A stretch of 20,416 nucleotides of DNA. Origin: Methylovirgula sp. GTDB lineage: Bacteria; Pseudomonadota; Alphaproteobacteria; Rhizobiales; Beijerinckiaceae. The notes beneath the pieces were generated by a model, which saw only the letters and a list, made by a program, of their open reading frames with translations, was not told the origin of the DNA and searched no databases. This document shows, piece by piece, positions 10,076 through 18,100 of the stretch. The DNA is taken from assembly GCA_030044485.1 (NCBI GenBank), contig JASHVQ010000056.1:1-20416 (forward strand). Reading direction: 5' to 3'. How positions within the stretch are numbered: position 1 is the first letter of the stretch; every line of letters starts with the position of its first letter. Made by a program: the position numbers and the translations under genes.

Positions 10076-10119
10076 GCGCATCCATATTAGGCCCGCCGTA
10101 ACGCTTTATCGGCGCAACC

Positions 10120-12810
10120 ATGGACGTTCCTTCAGGCGAAAGGCGCCCGTCTCCCGAAGTCCTTCTGCAAGAGGCGCAGAATGGGGCGCGCGGGCGGCTG
10201 AAGGTCTTTCTCGGCGCCGCACCGGGCGTCGGCAAGACCTATGAAATGCTGCTGACCGCCCAGGCCAAACGTCGCGAGGGCGTGGACGTGGTGGTCGGCG
10301 TCGTCGAAACCCACGGCCGCAAGGAGACCGAGGCGCTCATCGAGGGCCTTGAGATCATCCCGCGCCGCTGGGTCGACTACAAAGGCCGGCAGCTCGCGGA
10401 AATGGATATAGACGCCATTCTGGCGCGCCATCCCCGCCTCGTGCTCGTCGACGAGCTTGCTCACACGAATGCGCCCGGCAGCCGCCATCCCAAGCGCTAC
10501 CTCGATGTGGAAGAGTTGCTCGCCAACGGCATCGACGTCTATACGACGCTCAACATTCAGCATGTCGAAAGCTTGAACGACGTCGTGGCGCGGATCACCC
10601 GCATCCGCGTCCGCGAGACGGTTCCCGATTCGATCATCGACCGCGCCGACGACATCGAAGTCGTCGACCTGACGCCCGAAGACCTCATCGCGCGCTTGCG
10701 CGAAGGCAAGGTGTACATCGGCGAACAGGCGGCGCGCGCCACCGAGAATTATTTCTCGCCCGGCAATCTCACCGCTTTGCGCGAACTGGCGTTGCGCCGC
10801 ACGGCGCAGCGCGTCGATGCGCAAATGGTCGATTACATGCGCTCGCATGCGATCGGCGGCCCCTGGCCGGCGGGTGAACGCCTGCTGGTCGGGATCAACG
10901 GCGCTTCGGGCGGGGCGGCGCTCGTGCGCCTGGCGCGGCGCATGGCGGACCGGCTGCGCGCGCCGTGGACCGCGCTGCACATCGAGACGCCGCAGGAATC
11001 GCGCGCCGACGAAAGCGAACGCGCCCAGGTCGCCGAGGCTCTGCGGCTCGCCGAACGGCTCGGCGGCACGCCGGTCACCCTGCCCGGCGAAGACGTCGCC
11101 GCCGCGATGATCGATTATGCGCAGTCGCATAATTTCACCCATATCCTCGTCGCCCACGCCAGCCGCTCGCATGCTCTCGATCTCATTCGCGGCTCGGTGA
11201 CGCAAAGACTCATTCGCAACGCCGGCGGCATCAACATTCATGTGGTCTCTCCCGAACGCACGCGGGCGGCGGCGAAGTCGGCGGCCGGCCGGCCGGCCGA
11301 ACGCACCAAATGGTGGGCCTATGCCGCAAGCCTCGGCTTTGTCACGGCCGCCTGCATTGCCGCCCTGCTCCTGCGCCAGGCCTTCGCCGTTTCAAATTTG
11401 GCGCTTGTCTTTTTGGTCGGCGTGCTGGCGAGCGCCGTCAATTACGGCCTCTGGCCGTCGCTTTTCGCTTGCGTCGTCAGCGTGCTCGCCTTCAACTTTT
11501 TCTTCCTGCCGCCGCTCTATACGTTCACGATCGCCGACCCCGAAAATGTCGTTGCGCTCTTCTTCTTCGCGGTGGTCGCTGTCATCGCCAGCAATCTGAC
11601 GGCGCGGCTGAGAACGCAGGCGATCGCCGCGCAACAACGCGCCAAGATCACCGAAGAGCTCTATCTCTTCAGTCGCAGGCTCGCCAGCGCCGCCGGCCTC
11701 GACGACGTTTTATGGGCGACCGTCCATCAGATCGCCCTGCTCTTGAAGGTGCGCGTCGTGCTTCTGCTGCCGGAAGAGGGAAAACTGGTCCTGAAGGCGG
11801 GTTTTCCGCCGGAAGATCAGTTGGACGAGGCGGATCTTGCCGCCGCGCAATGGTGCTTCGAGAAAAACGAGGCCGCCGGGCGCGGCGCCGATACTTTGCC
11901 CGGGGCCAAGCGCCTCTTCCGGCCGATGCGCACCGGGCGCGGCGCAATTGGCGTGATGGGAATAGATTCTGACCGCGAAGGCCTCCTGCTCTCGCCCGAC
12001 GAAAGCCGGCTTCTCGATTCCGTCTCGGATCAGGCGGCCCTGGCCATCGAACGCGTCTACCTCGCCCGCGACATTGCCAAGGCGCGGCTCGCCGCCGAGA
12101 CGGACCGGCTGCGGCAGGCGTTGCTCACCTCGATCTCGCATGATCTGCGCACGCCGCTCGCCTCGATCATCGGCTCGGCCAGCAGTCTCGTCGCGCACGG
12201 CGCCGAACTCGATCCGCAAATCCGCATCGCGCTTTTGCGCACCATCCAGGAGGAGGCCGAACGGCTCAACCGCTTCATCGGCAATCTTCTCGACATGACG
12301 CGGCTCGAATCCGGTCCGCTCAAACCGCAGTCGAGTCTCGTCGACCTCTCCGATCTCGTCGGCGCCACGCTGCAGAAGGCGCAAAAGATCCTGAAAGAGC
12401 ATCGCGTCGAGATCGGGCTCGAACCGGGACTGCCGATGCTTTCCCTCGACGTCGTTTTGACGGAACAAGTGCTCTTCAACCTGCTCGACAACGCCGCCAA
12501 ATACGCGCCCGCCGGCTCGAAAATCCTGATCGGCGCGCATCGGGACGGCGGCAGCGTCGAACTGGCGATCGCCGACGAGGGCGACGGAATTCCCGAAACC
12601 GATTGCGAGAGGATCTTCGACAAGTTTTACCGCGTGCACCGCGCCGATCGGCAGCGCGCCGGCACCGGCTTGGGCCTGGCAATCTGTCGCGGATTTATCG
12701 AAGCCATGGGCGCAACGATCCAAGCCGCCAACCGCACCGATAGAAGCGGTGCGGTCTTCACCCTGCGCTTTCCGGTTCCCGCCACACAGACGGCGGAGCC
12801 GCCGACATGA
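10120..12810 (+). CDS. kdpD: Sensor histidine kinase KdpD
   Basis: 896 residues, full length. Domain order: KdpD N-terminal domain (about 24-233) with Walker A GAAPGVGKT (32-40) and Walker B VLVDELAHTNAPGSRHPKRY; universal-stress-protein domain (about 254-378); four membrane helices (about 399-495); GAF-like domain (about 515-648); HisKA with phospho-accepting His674 in SHDLRTPLASIIGSASSL; and HATPase with N-box NLLDNAAKYAP (787-797), DEGDGIPE (819-826) and GTGLGLAICRGF (848-859). KdpD senses K+ limitation and ionic stress and phosphorylates KdpE. No clear ribosome site precedes the ATG, so low translation is likely. It overlaps kdpE by 4 bp. A ptsN-like gene follows kdpE; EIIA-Ntr is a known KdpD partner in E. 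coli. Confidence 0.97.
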   Translation: MDVPSGERRPSPEVLLQEAQNGARGRLKVFLGAAPGVGKTYEMLLTAQAKRREGVDVVVGVVETHGRKETEALIEGLEIIPRRWVDYKGRQLAEMDIDAILARHPRLVLVDELAHTNAPGSRHPKRYLDVEELLANGIDVYTTLNIQHVESLNDVVARITRIRVRETVPDSIIDRADDIEVVDLTPEDLIARLREGKVYIGEQAARATENYFSPGNLTALRELALRRTAQRVDAQMVDYMRSHAIGGPWPAGERLLVGINGASGGAALVRLARRMADRLRAPWTALHIETPQESRADESERAQVAEALRLAERLGGTPVTLPGEDVAAAMIDYAQSHNFTHILVAHASRSHALDLIRGSVTQRLIRNAGGINIHVVSPERTRAAAKSAAGRPAERTKWWAYAASLGFVTAACIAALLLRQAFAVSNLALVFLVGVLASAVNYGLWPSLFACVVSVLAFNFFFLPPLYTFTIADPENVVALFFFAVVAVIASNLTARLRTQAIAAQQRAKITEELYLFSRRLASAAGLDDVLWATVHQIALLLKVRVVLLLPEEGKLVLKAGFPPEDQLDEADLAAAQWCFEKNEAAGRGADTLPGAKRLFRPMRTGRGAIGVMGIDSDREGLLLSPDESRLLDSVSDQAALAIERVYLARDIAKARLAAETDRLRQALLTSISHDLRTPLASIIGSASSLVAHGAELDPQIRIALLRTIQEEAERLNRFIGNLLDMTRLESGPLKPQSSLVDLSDLVGATLQKAQKILKEHRVEIGLEPGLPMLSLDVVLTEQVLFNLLDNAAKYAPAGSKILIGAHRDGGSVELAIADEGDGIPETDCERIFDKFYRVHRADRQRAGTGLGLAICRGFIEAMGATIQAANRTDRSGAVFTLRFPVPATQTAEPPT

Positions 12811-13505
12811 GCACGCTCGCCGGGCCGCTGCGTGTGCTCGTGGTCGACGACGAGCCCGCCATATTGCGCTTTCTGCGGCCGAGCCTCGCAACGCAAGGCT
12901 ATATCGTCTCCGAGGCAAAAGACGGCAAAAGCGCGCTCGAGGCCATTCATCGCAAGTCGGCCGACGTCATGGTGCTCGACCTCGGACTGCCCGACACCGA
13001 TGGGCTCGACATCATCCGCGAGTTGCGCGAGAGCGGCGAGAACCTGCCGATCATCGTCCTCTCGGGCCGCGAGTCCGAGGGCGTCAAAGTGAAGGCGCTC
13101 GATCTCGGCGCCGACGATTATGTGACCAAGCCCTTCGGCATCGACGAGCTGCTTGCCCGCATCCGCGCCGCGCAGCGTCACCGCCTTCAGCAACAGGGCG
13201 AGAAGGCGATCTTTCGCAGCGGCGATCTGAAGGTCGACTTGGTGCGGCGGATCGTCACGGTGCGCGACCAGGAGGTGAAATTCTCGCCGCGCGAATATGA
13301 TATCTTGCGGCTGCTGGTGGCGCATGCCGGCAAGGTTCTGACGCACCGTTTCCTTTTGCGGGAAGTCTGGGGCGGGGATGTCGACGTGCAATATTTGCGG
13401 ATCTACATCCGGGCGCTGCGCCAGAAGATCGAGCTCGACCCCGAACGTCCCGTTCACATCTTGACCGAAACCGGCGTCGGCTATCGCCTGCGGGTTCAGG
13501 ATTAA
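12807..13505 (+). CDS. kdpE: Response regulator KdpE
   Basis: 232 residues, OmpR/PhoB type. The receiver domain (about 8-120) shows the acidic pair DDE at 14-16, phospho-acceptor Asp58 in VLDLGLPDTDG, and Lys108 in VTKPF. The C-terminal winged-helix domain (about 133-230) shows FSPREYDILRLLVAHAGKVL, the recognition-helix region VDVQYLRIYIRALRQKIE and the final ETGVGYRLR. Phosphorylated KdpE activates the kdp operon. The ATGA overlap with kdpD and a GGAG ribosome site 8 nt upstream indicate translational coupling. All key residues are present. Confidence 0.97.
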   Translation: MSTLAGPLRVLVVDDEPAILRFLRPSLATQGYIVSEAKDGKSALEAIHRKSADVMVLDLGLPDTDGLDIIRELRESGENLPIIVLSGRESEGVKVKALDLGADDYVTKPFGIDELLARIRAAQRHRLQQQGEKAIFRSGDLKVDLVRRIVTVRDQEVKFSPREYDILRLLVAHAGKVLTHRFLLREVWGGDVDVQYLRIYIRALRQKIELDPERPVHILTETGVGYRLRVQD

Positions 13506-13540
13506 GCCGATGTCGTCAGCCTATTTCGCCAGGGCGGAAC

Positions 13541-13990
13541 ATGGATATTGCTAAGCTTCTCAACGAGGATTGCGTCATTGCGTCTCTGCGCGTCAGCGAC
13601 AAGGCGCAGCTCATCCAAGAGCTCGCGCATCGCGCCGCCGCGACCTTGAACCTGCCACAGAAGAAAATTTTCGACGCGCTCGAGGCGCGCGAAAAACTCG
13701 GCTCGACGGGGCTCGGACGGGGATTTGCCTTGCCGCACGCGCGTATCGAAGGCCTCGATCGCTTCTTCGGGCTCTTCGCCAGACTGGCGCGCCCCATCGC
13801 CTATGATGCGGTCGACGACCAGCCGGTCGATCTGGTTTTTCTGCTTCTCATGCCGGCTTCGGCCGGCAGCGAGCATATGAGCATCATGGCCGCCATTTCG
13901 CGCCGCATTCGCGACGACGACTTGGCGAGTCGGCTGCGCAAGGGCGGCACGCCCGCGACGCTTTGCGAGCTTCTCGCCAAGGCCAAATGA
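13541..13990 (+). CDS. PtsN-like EIIA-Ntr domain protein linked to kdp
   Basis: 149 residues forming a single PTS EIIA type 2 domain, the size of PtsN (EIIA-Ntr). The phosphorylation-site His66 sits in the signature GLGRGFALPHARIEGL. The flanking strands VDLVFLLLMPASAGSEHM and the helix ALEAREKLGSTG are typical. EIIA-Ntr carries phosphate from the nitrogen PTS (PtsP-PtsO); in E. coli its dephosphorylated form binds KdpD and TrkA to tune K+ uptake. This gene starts only 35 bp after kdpE with AGGGCGG upstream, so it is probably co-transcribed with kdpDE. It is likely a kdp-dedicated paralogue of the ptsN usually found beside rpoN; that second copy cannot be checked here. Confidence 0.9.
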   Translation: MDIAKLLNEDCVIASLRVSDKAQLIQELAHRAAATLNLPQKKIFDALEAREKLGSTGLGRGFALPHARIEGLDRFFGLFARLARPIAYDAVDDQPVDLVFLLLMPASAGSEHMSIMAAISRRIRDDDLASRLRKGGTPATLCELLAKAK

Positions 13991-14036
13991 GGGTCTCGCC
14001 AGCGCCACGCGCCTCCCGATCTTCAATCCGACAGCA

Positions 14037-14093
14037 AGCAAACATATTTGCTCTTCGGCGATCGGGAAGCATATTCCCACGCGCCCATGCGCG
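14037..14093. repeat. Three short inverted repeats between convergent genes
   Basis: In the 132-bp gap between the ptsN-like gene and the leftward Cys-tailed gene there are three perfect small hairpins in a row: AGCAAA-CATA-TTTGCT (14037-14052), GGGAA-GCATA-TTCCC (14064-14078) and CGCGC-CCAT-GCGCG (14080-14093, then AAAATC). Any of them could act in termination for the two converging messages; none has a proper T tract. Local GC drops here, marking the start of the accessory-looking half. Confidence 0.3.
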
Positions 14094-14122
14094 AAAATCA
14101 AGTAGAGGCCGTGCCCCTGCCG

Positions 14123-15043
14123 TCAATGGCAATGTCGCAGGCAAAGATGAAGCATAATCGTGCAAGTCGTAACCTCGGTCACGCTGAACGCGGTACTTAG
14201 GCAGTCCTTATACTGGTCCTCGCAATCCGCCACACATGACGGTTGGCCATAGGCCAATTTGACGTAATCACCTTGGCGGCCCGCGAGTCTCGTCCCCTGA
14301 TGCGGAAAAGTGGGCATCCTTGAAGCCACCTCGATATCGACTGGGCGGATATGTACTCCGGAAGCGTCGACAGATGCGTGCGCTTCCTCCAAACCGCTCG
14401 CGGCAATAAACGATACGGCAAGCCCCAACACGACAGCAGGCGCAGCCGCCTGTCGAACAGCTTTTTCCGATACAAGCCGCCGAGTTGAGATCTCTGCACG
14501 AGGAAGGCTTTGGGGATCTGCATCTTTGCAACCTTGATCAACGAAGACGGTCCCGAAGTCCGGCAGACCCTCACGCGTGGCAATCTCGCATCGCAGATCT
14601 CTCCTGCCCTTTAGCGAACGGAAAAGCGCGCGTTGATCCTTGTTGCTCACGCGCAAAGAGCCTGCTGTCGAACGGAGTTGGCCACTTTTAGACAGTTCGC
14701 CGCCGATGATGAGAAGATGGAATCGGCCATTGGCTTCGGCGCGGGCGGCTTGGCCAGAAACCGGCTCGAGAAGGATCACTCCACAATGCCCAACTCGCAT
14801 CGCGGCAAATTTTGTGCCGGCCCCGCTCTTAATAAGCTGACGGACGACATAGGAACCGGTTGGCGTATCGCCGTAGCGAAAAAGCGGATCGCGCCGGGGA
14901 TTGCCCCGTAAAGCGGCGAGCGCATCGCTTGCCCGCGCGGCGACCGCAAATGGACCGCAAATACTCCGTCCGCGCGCGCCGACCAGAGTAATGCGCCCGC
15001 AGCGATCGCGTTCGGCAGGTAGCTCGATGAGCAGTTGGCACAT
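14123..15043 (-). CDS. Membrane protein with degenerate L,D-transpeptidase-like domain and mirrored-Cys tail
   Basis: 306 residues from the ATG at 15041-15043, preceded by a G-rich ribosome site. Residues about 10-150 resemble an L,D-transpeptidase (YkuD) fold: RYGDTPTGSYVV (56-67), GVILLEPVSG (88-97), FHLLIIGG (108-115), RSTAGSLRVSN (124-134). The canonical H-X14-17-[ST]-HGC motif reads I113...T126-A127-G128-S129, so both His and the catalytic Cys are absent. No N-terminal signal is seen. Residues about 194-222 are a hydrophobic segment ending in AHA, like a membrane anchor or internal signal peptide. The C-terminus has Cys at 270, 274, 281, 294, 301 and 305, spacing 4-7-13-7-4. The fold assignment is my inference from motifs. 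It is divergent from the glycosyltransferase gene. Function unknown. Confidence 0.6.
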   Translation of the reverse strand: MCQLLIELPAERDRCGRITLVGARGRSICGPFAVAARASDALAALRGNPRRDPLFRYGDTPTGSYVVRQLIKSGAGTKFAAMRVGHCGVILLEPVSGQAARAEANGRFHLLIIGGELSKSGQLRSTAGSLRVSNKDQRALFRSLKGRRDLRCEIATREGLPDFGTVFVDQGCKDADPQSLPRAEISTRRLVSEKAVRQAAAPAVVLGLAVSFIAASGLEEAHASVDASGVHIRPVDIEVASRMPTFPHQGTRLAGRQGDYVKLAYGQPSCVADCEDQYKDCLSTAFSVTEVTTCTIMLHLCLRHCH

Positions 15044-15105
15044 ATCGCCCCCCCAATCGGCGAGCCCTTGACGGGTCTGCGTGATAGAGCAAAACCTGTC
15101 AGTAT

Positions 15106-15132
15106 TTCAGGCCGGGTACGCCCGCCGCTGAA
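15106..15132. repeat. Nested inverted repeat in the divergent promoter gap
   Basis: TTCAG (15106-15110) pairs with CTGAA (15128-15132), enclosing CGGG-TACG-CCCG (15113-15124). It sits in the 143-bp gap between two divergent genes, about 55 bp before the glycosyltransferase start. Possible operator or leader hairpin. No clear -35/-10 pair was found in this gap. Confidence 0.25.
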
Positions 15133-15186
15133 TTTCGACTAAGAATTGCTAAACCACTTGGTTTCAAGCCCAACGGTAGGCCCTGC

Positions 15187-18100
15187 ATGCGAAAAGACAA
15201 CAAAATCGTCCACGGCATGTGGGTGGGAAATCACCTTTCGCGTCTCGAACTTTTAACGCTGCATTCGTTTGCGCACTTCGGGCACGAATTCCATCTGTGG
15301 GCTTACGAGGATCTCGCCAAATTCGACCTGCCCCCCGCGGTGCAGCTGCGCGATGCCGGAGAGATCATTCCACGAGAACGCATCTTTGCCAAGTCGCGGC
15401 AGGATCCGGAAACCGGCGTCGGTCGCGGCAGCTTCAGCGCGCCCTTTTCAGATCTGTTTCGCTACAAGCTCTTACAGAAGACGGGTGGAATTTGGGTGGA
15501 TATGGATGTCACCTGTCTTCGGCCGTTCGATTTTCCCGGCGAGTATGTCTTCCGGGCGCATCGCATTGGAATCGTAGGCACCATCCTAAAATGTCCCGCC
15601 GGCAGCCCATTAATCCGGCGTGTCTATAACGAAACGCTGCGCAGCGTCACGCCGGAGAGCGACTATCTCTTACCCAATCGAATTCTGACCAAGCATGTCG
15701 AGGCTCTGCGGCAAAAAACGCACATCATCGACAATATTTCCAATCCCGACAGCTGGCTCGAATACGTTCGGCCGATGATCGAAGATTTCGTCGAAGTTCC
15801 TAAAGAATGGTACGCCGTCCATTGGATCAACGAAATGTGGCGTACCTTGCAGTTGGAAAACGGAAAATATCGAGGAAGGCCATTGCTAAACTATATCCCC
15901 GACAAGGATTGCCCGCGCGCCGGAAGCACGCTTTGGGAGATGTATCGCTTTTATGGACTTATCGGTCGCTCCGAAGGAGCGTCGCTTCCGAACATCAGAC
16001 CGATAAAACTTGGAAGAAAACCGCCATCGCGTTCTATTCGAAACCTCAAGGATCAGCCGGTAACGCCGACCTACCTAAACGTAATGTTGCCAAGCGTCTT
16101 GCGGGGTGGAGCGGAACGCAGCGTGCTCGAGGTCATGGACGCGCTGAAAAATATCAATGGACTGCACCAGACCCTCTTCGTCCTTCACCATTCGCGCCGT
16201 CAATATCCCGTGAGCTCGGCCGGCAATCTGAGAGTGGTGTTCGCGGAGAATCCCGCGAACATTCCCGAAACCATGCGCGCTTTCGCGCTCGACATGTGGG
16301 AGACATCGAGACCCCTCGTTTACACGCATCTCATCCCGGGCTCCCACCTTCAGCATTTGTGGAATCAGGAGATCGCGACAATTCCCGTCGTCCAGAACAT
16401 GCGTCCAAGCTGGATCGACCCGCCTGCCGCCTATAACGACAGGCATGTTCCATTTGTAGTCGGCGTCTCGGATGCGGTGAGCAAAGAACTTCGCGCCGCC
16501 GGCCTGAGCAAGCCGGTGCTCACGCTCCGCCACGAATTGCAGCGTTTTTTTTCGCCAGCCGAGCTGGCGCGCCATCGGCGCGAGATCAGAGATCGTCATG
16601 GTTTCGCCGACAACACGTTCCTGATCGGAATGATCGGCCAGTTCAAGTCGCAAAAAGCCTACACGCGCGCGGTGCGTGTTTTACACCAGGTCCGGCGTCA
16701 CATACCTGCGAAATTAATGATTCTTGGCGGTTGGGATCACGATTACGGCGATGGACGTGCCACATATGAAGCGACTTGCCGGCGTGCGGTCGAATTGGGG
16801 GTGATTGCCGATATTATCACTCCGGGCGACACCCACCCGGTCGAGCCTTATCTGGCTGCCTTTGACGTGTTCCTGAACACAAGTGTTTTCGAAGGGCTCA
16901 GCGTGGCGCTTTTGGAGGCCTTGCAGACCGGCTGCCCGGTAGTCACGGCCGACGCGGGCGGAAATCGGGAAGTCCTGCCTCCAGGCGCTGTTTTGGTCGC
17001 CGACGGATCCGACATAGAAAGCTACAGCAAGGGCATCCTCAAGTTCGTCAATCAGACGGAACGCGCATTGCCGCAAAGACCGTCGGACGCGACCCTGGTT
17101 CCCGAGATCTGGTGCCTGCTCGCAAAATATGGAATCGCCAGCACAGTCCCTCATTTCGTCGAGGGATCGGGAACGCTTTTCTTGACCGAAGATCTGCACA
17201 TTGGGGGACCGCAGACCTCCTTGGTCAATCTTCTTTCGGCATATCCGGCTGAAAAAAAAGTTGCCGTTTGTGTGTTGCGCGGCGCTCCACTTGCCTCCCA
17301 CAAACAGAGGCTCGACGAAGCCCAGGTCTCGATCTTCTCGGCAGAAGGTGTCGCTGGCCTAGCCGATAAAGCCAAATTCGTCTTGGGATGGATCGACGTT
17401 TTCAATTTCGCGAATGTCTGCTTCTGGAACGTCGGTCCCGAATTGAAGCTCTTACTCGCGAAAATCCTAGGCGTTCGCGATGTTCGCTTGGTCGACGTCA
17501 GCCCCGGCCCAATGCTATTTGACGAACTTGCCGCTTGCGCCGATTTTCAGCGCAGAATTTCATTTTCAGCCGTACAATATTTCGAACGACTGGATGCGTT
17601 CGTAGCGAAATATGAGGCTGGTCGGCCGTCCAAATCCCTGTGCAGCAATCCTGCGAAAATCCATGTCATCCGCAATGGCGCGTACAAGCCGTCCCACTTC
17701 ACCCCCCTTCCCCAGGCCGAGCACCTGTTGCCGGATCACCTTCAAGCCGATCTCGCAATCGGAACCTGCTGCCGCATAGTGCCCGACAAACGCATCGAAT
17801 ACCTGATAGACATGATGAAAATTGTCGAAGGCCGCCTGCCGCGGGCGTCTTTGACGATAGTCGGAGGCCCGGATTCCCAAAGTCTCGAGTATTTCGAAGA
17901 AGTGCGTCGATACCAGAAGCAAGCCGGCGTGGAAAATGTTCTGTTTGCCGGATGGCAGGAAAGAGTTGACCGGTTCCTCGCTCAATTTGCGGTGTTCGTC
18001 GCAGTGTCCGAACGGCAAGGCTGCTGCAATTCCACGTTGGAAGCAATGGCAATGGGCATACCCGTCGTTGCCAACAGCTGCGCCGGAATGGCCGAACAGA

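Noticed and set aside
11710-12918. 402-codon leftward open frame opposite kdpD/kdpE
   Set aside because: Covers the kinase core of kdpD on the other strand; no domain or ribosome site supports it.
14310-14911. Rightward frames opposite the Cys-tailed gene
   Set aside because: They are broken and lack motifs, whereas the leftward frame is one continuous 306-codon reading with conserved-looking blocks.
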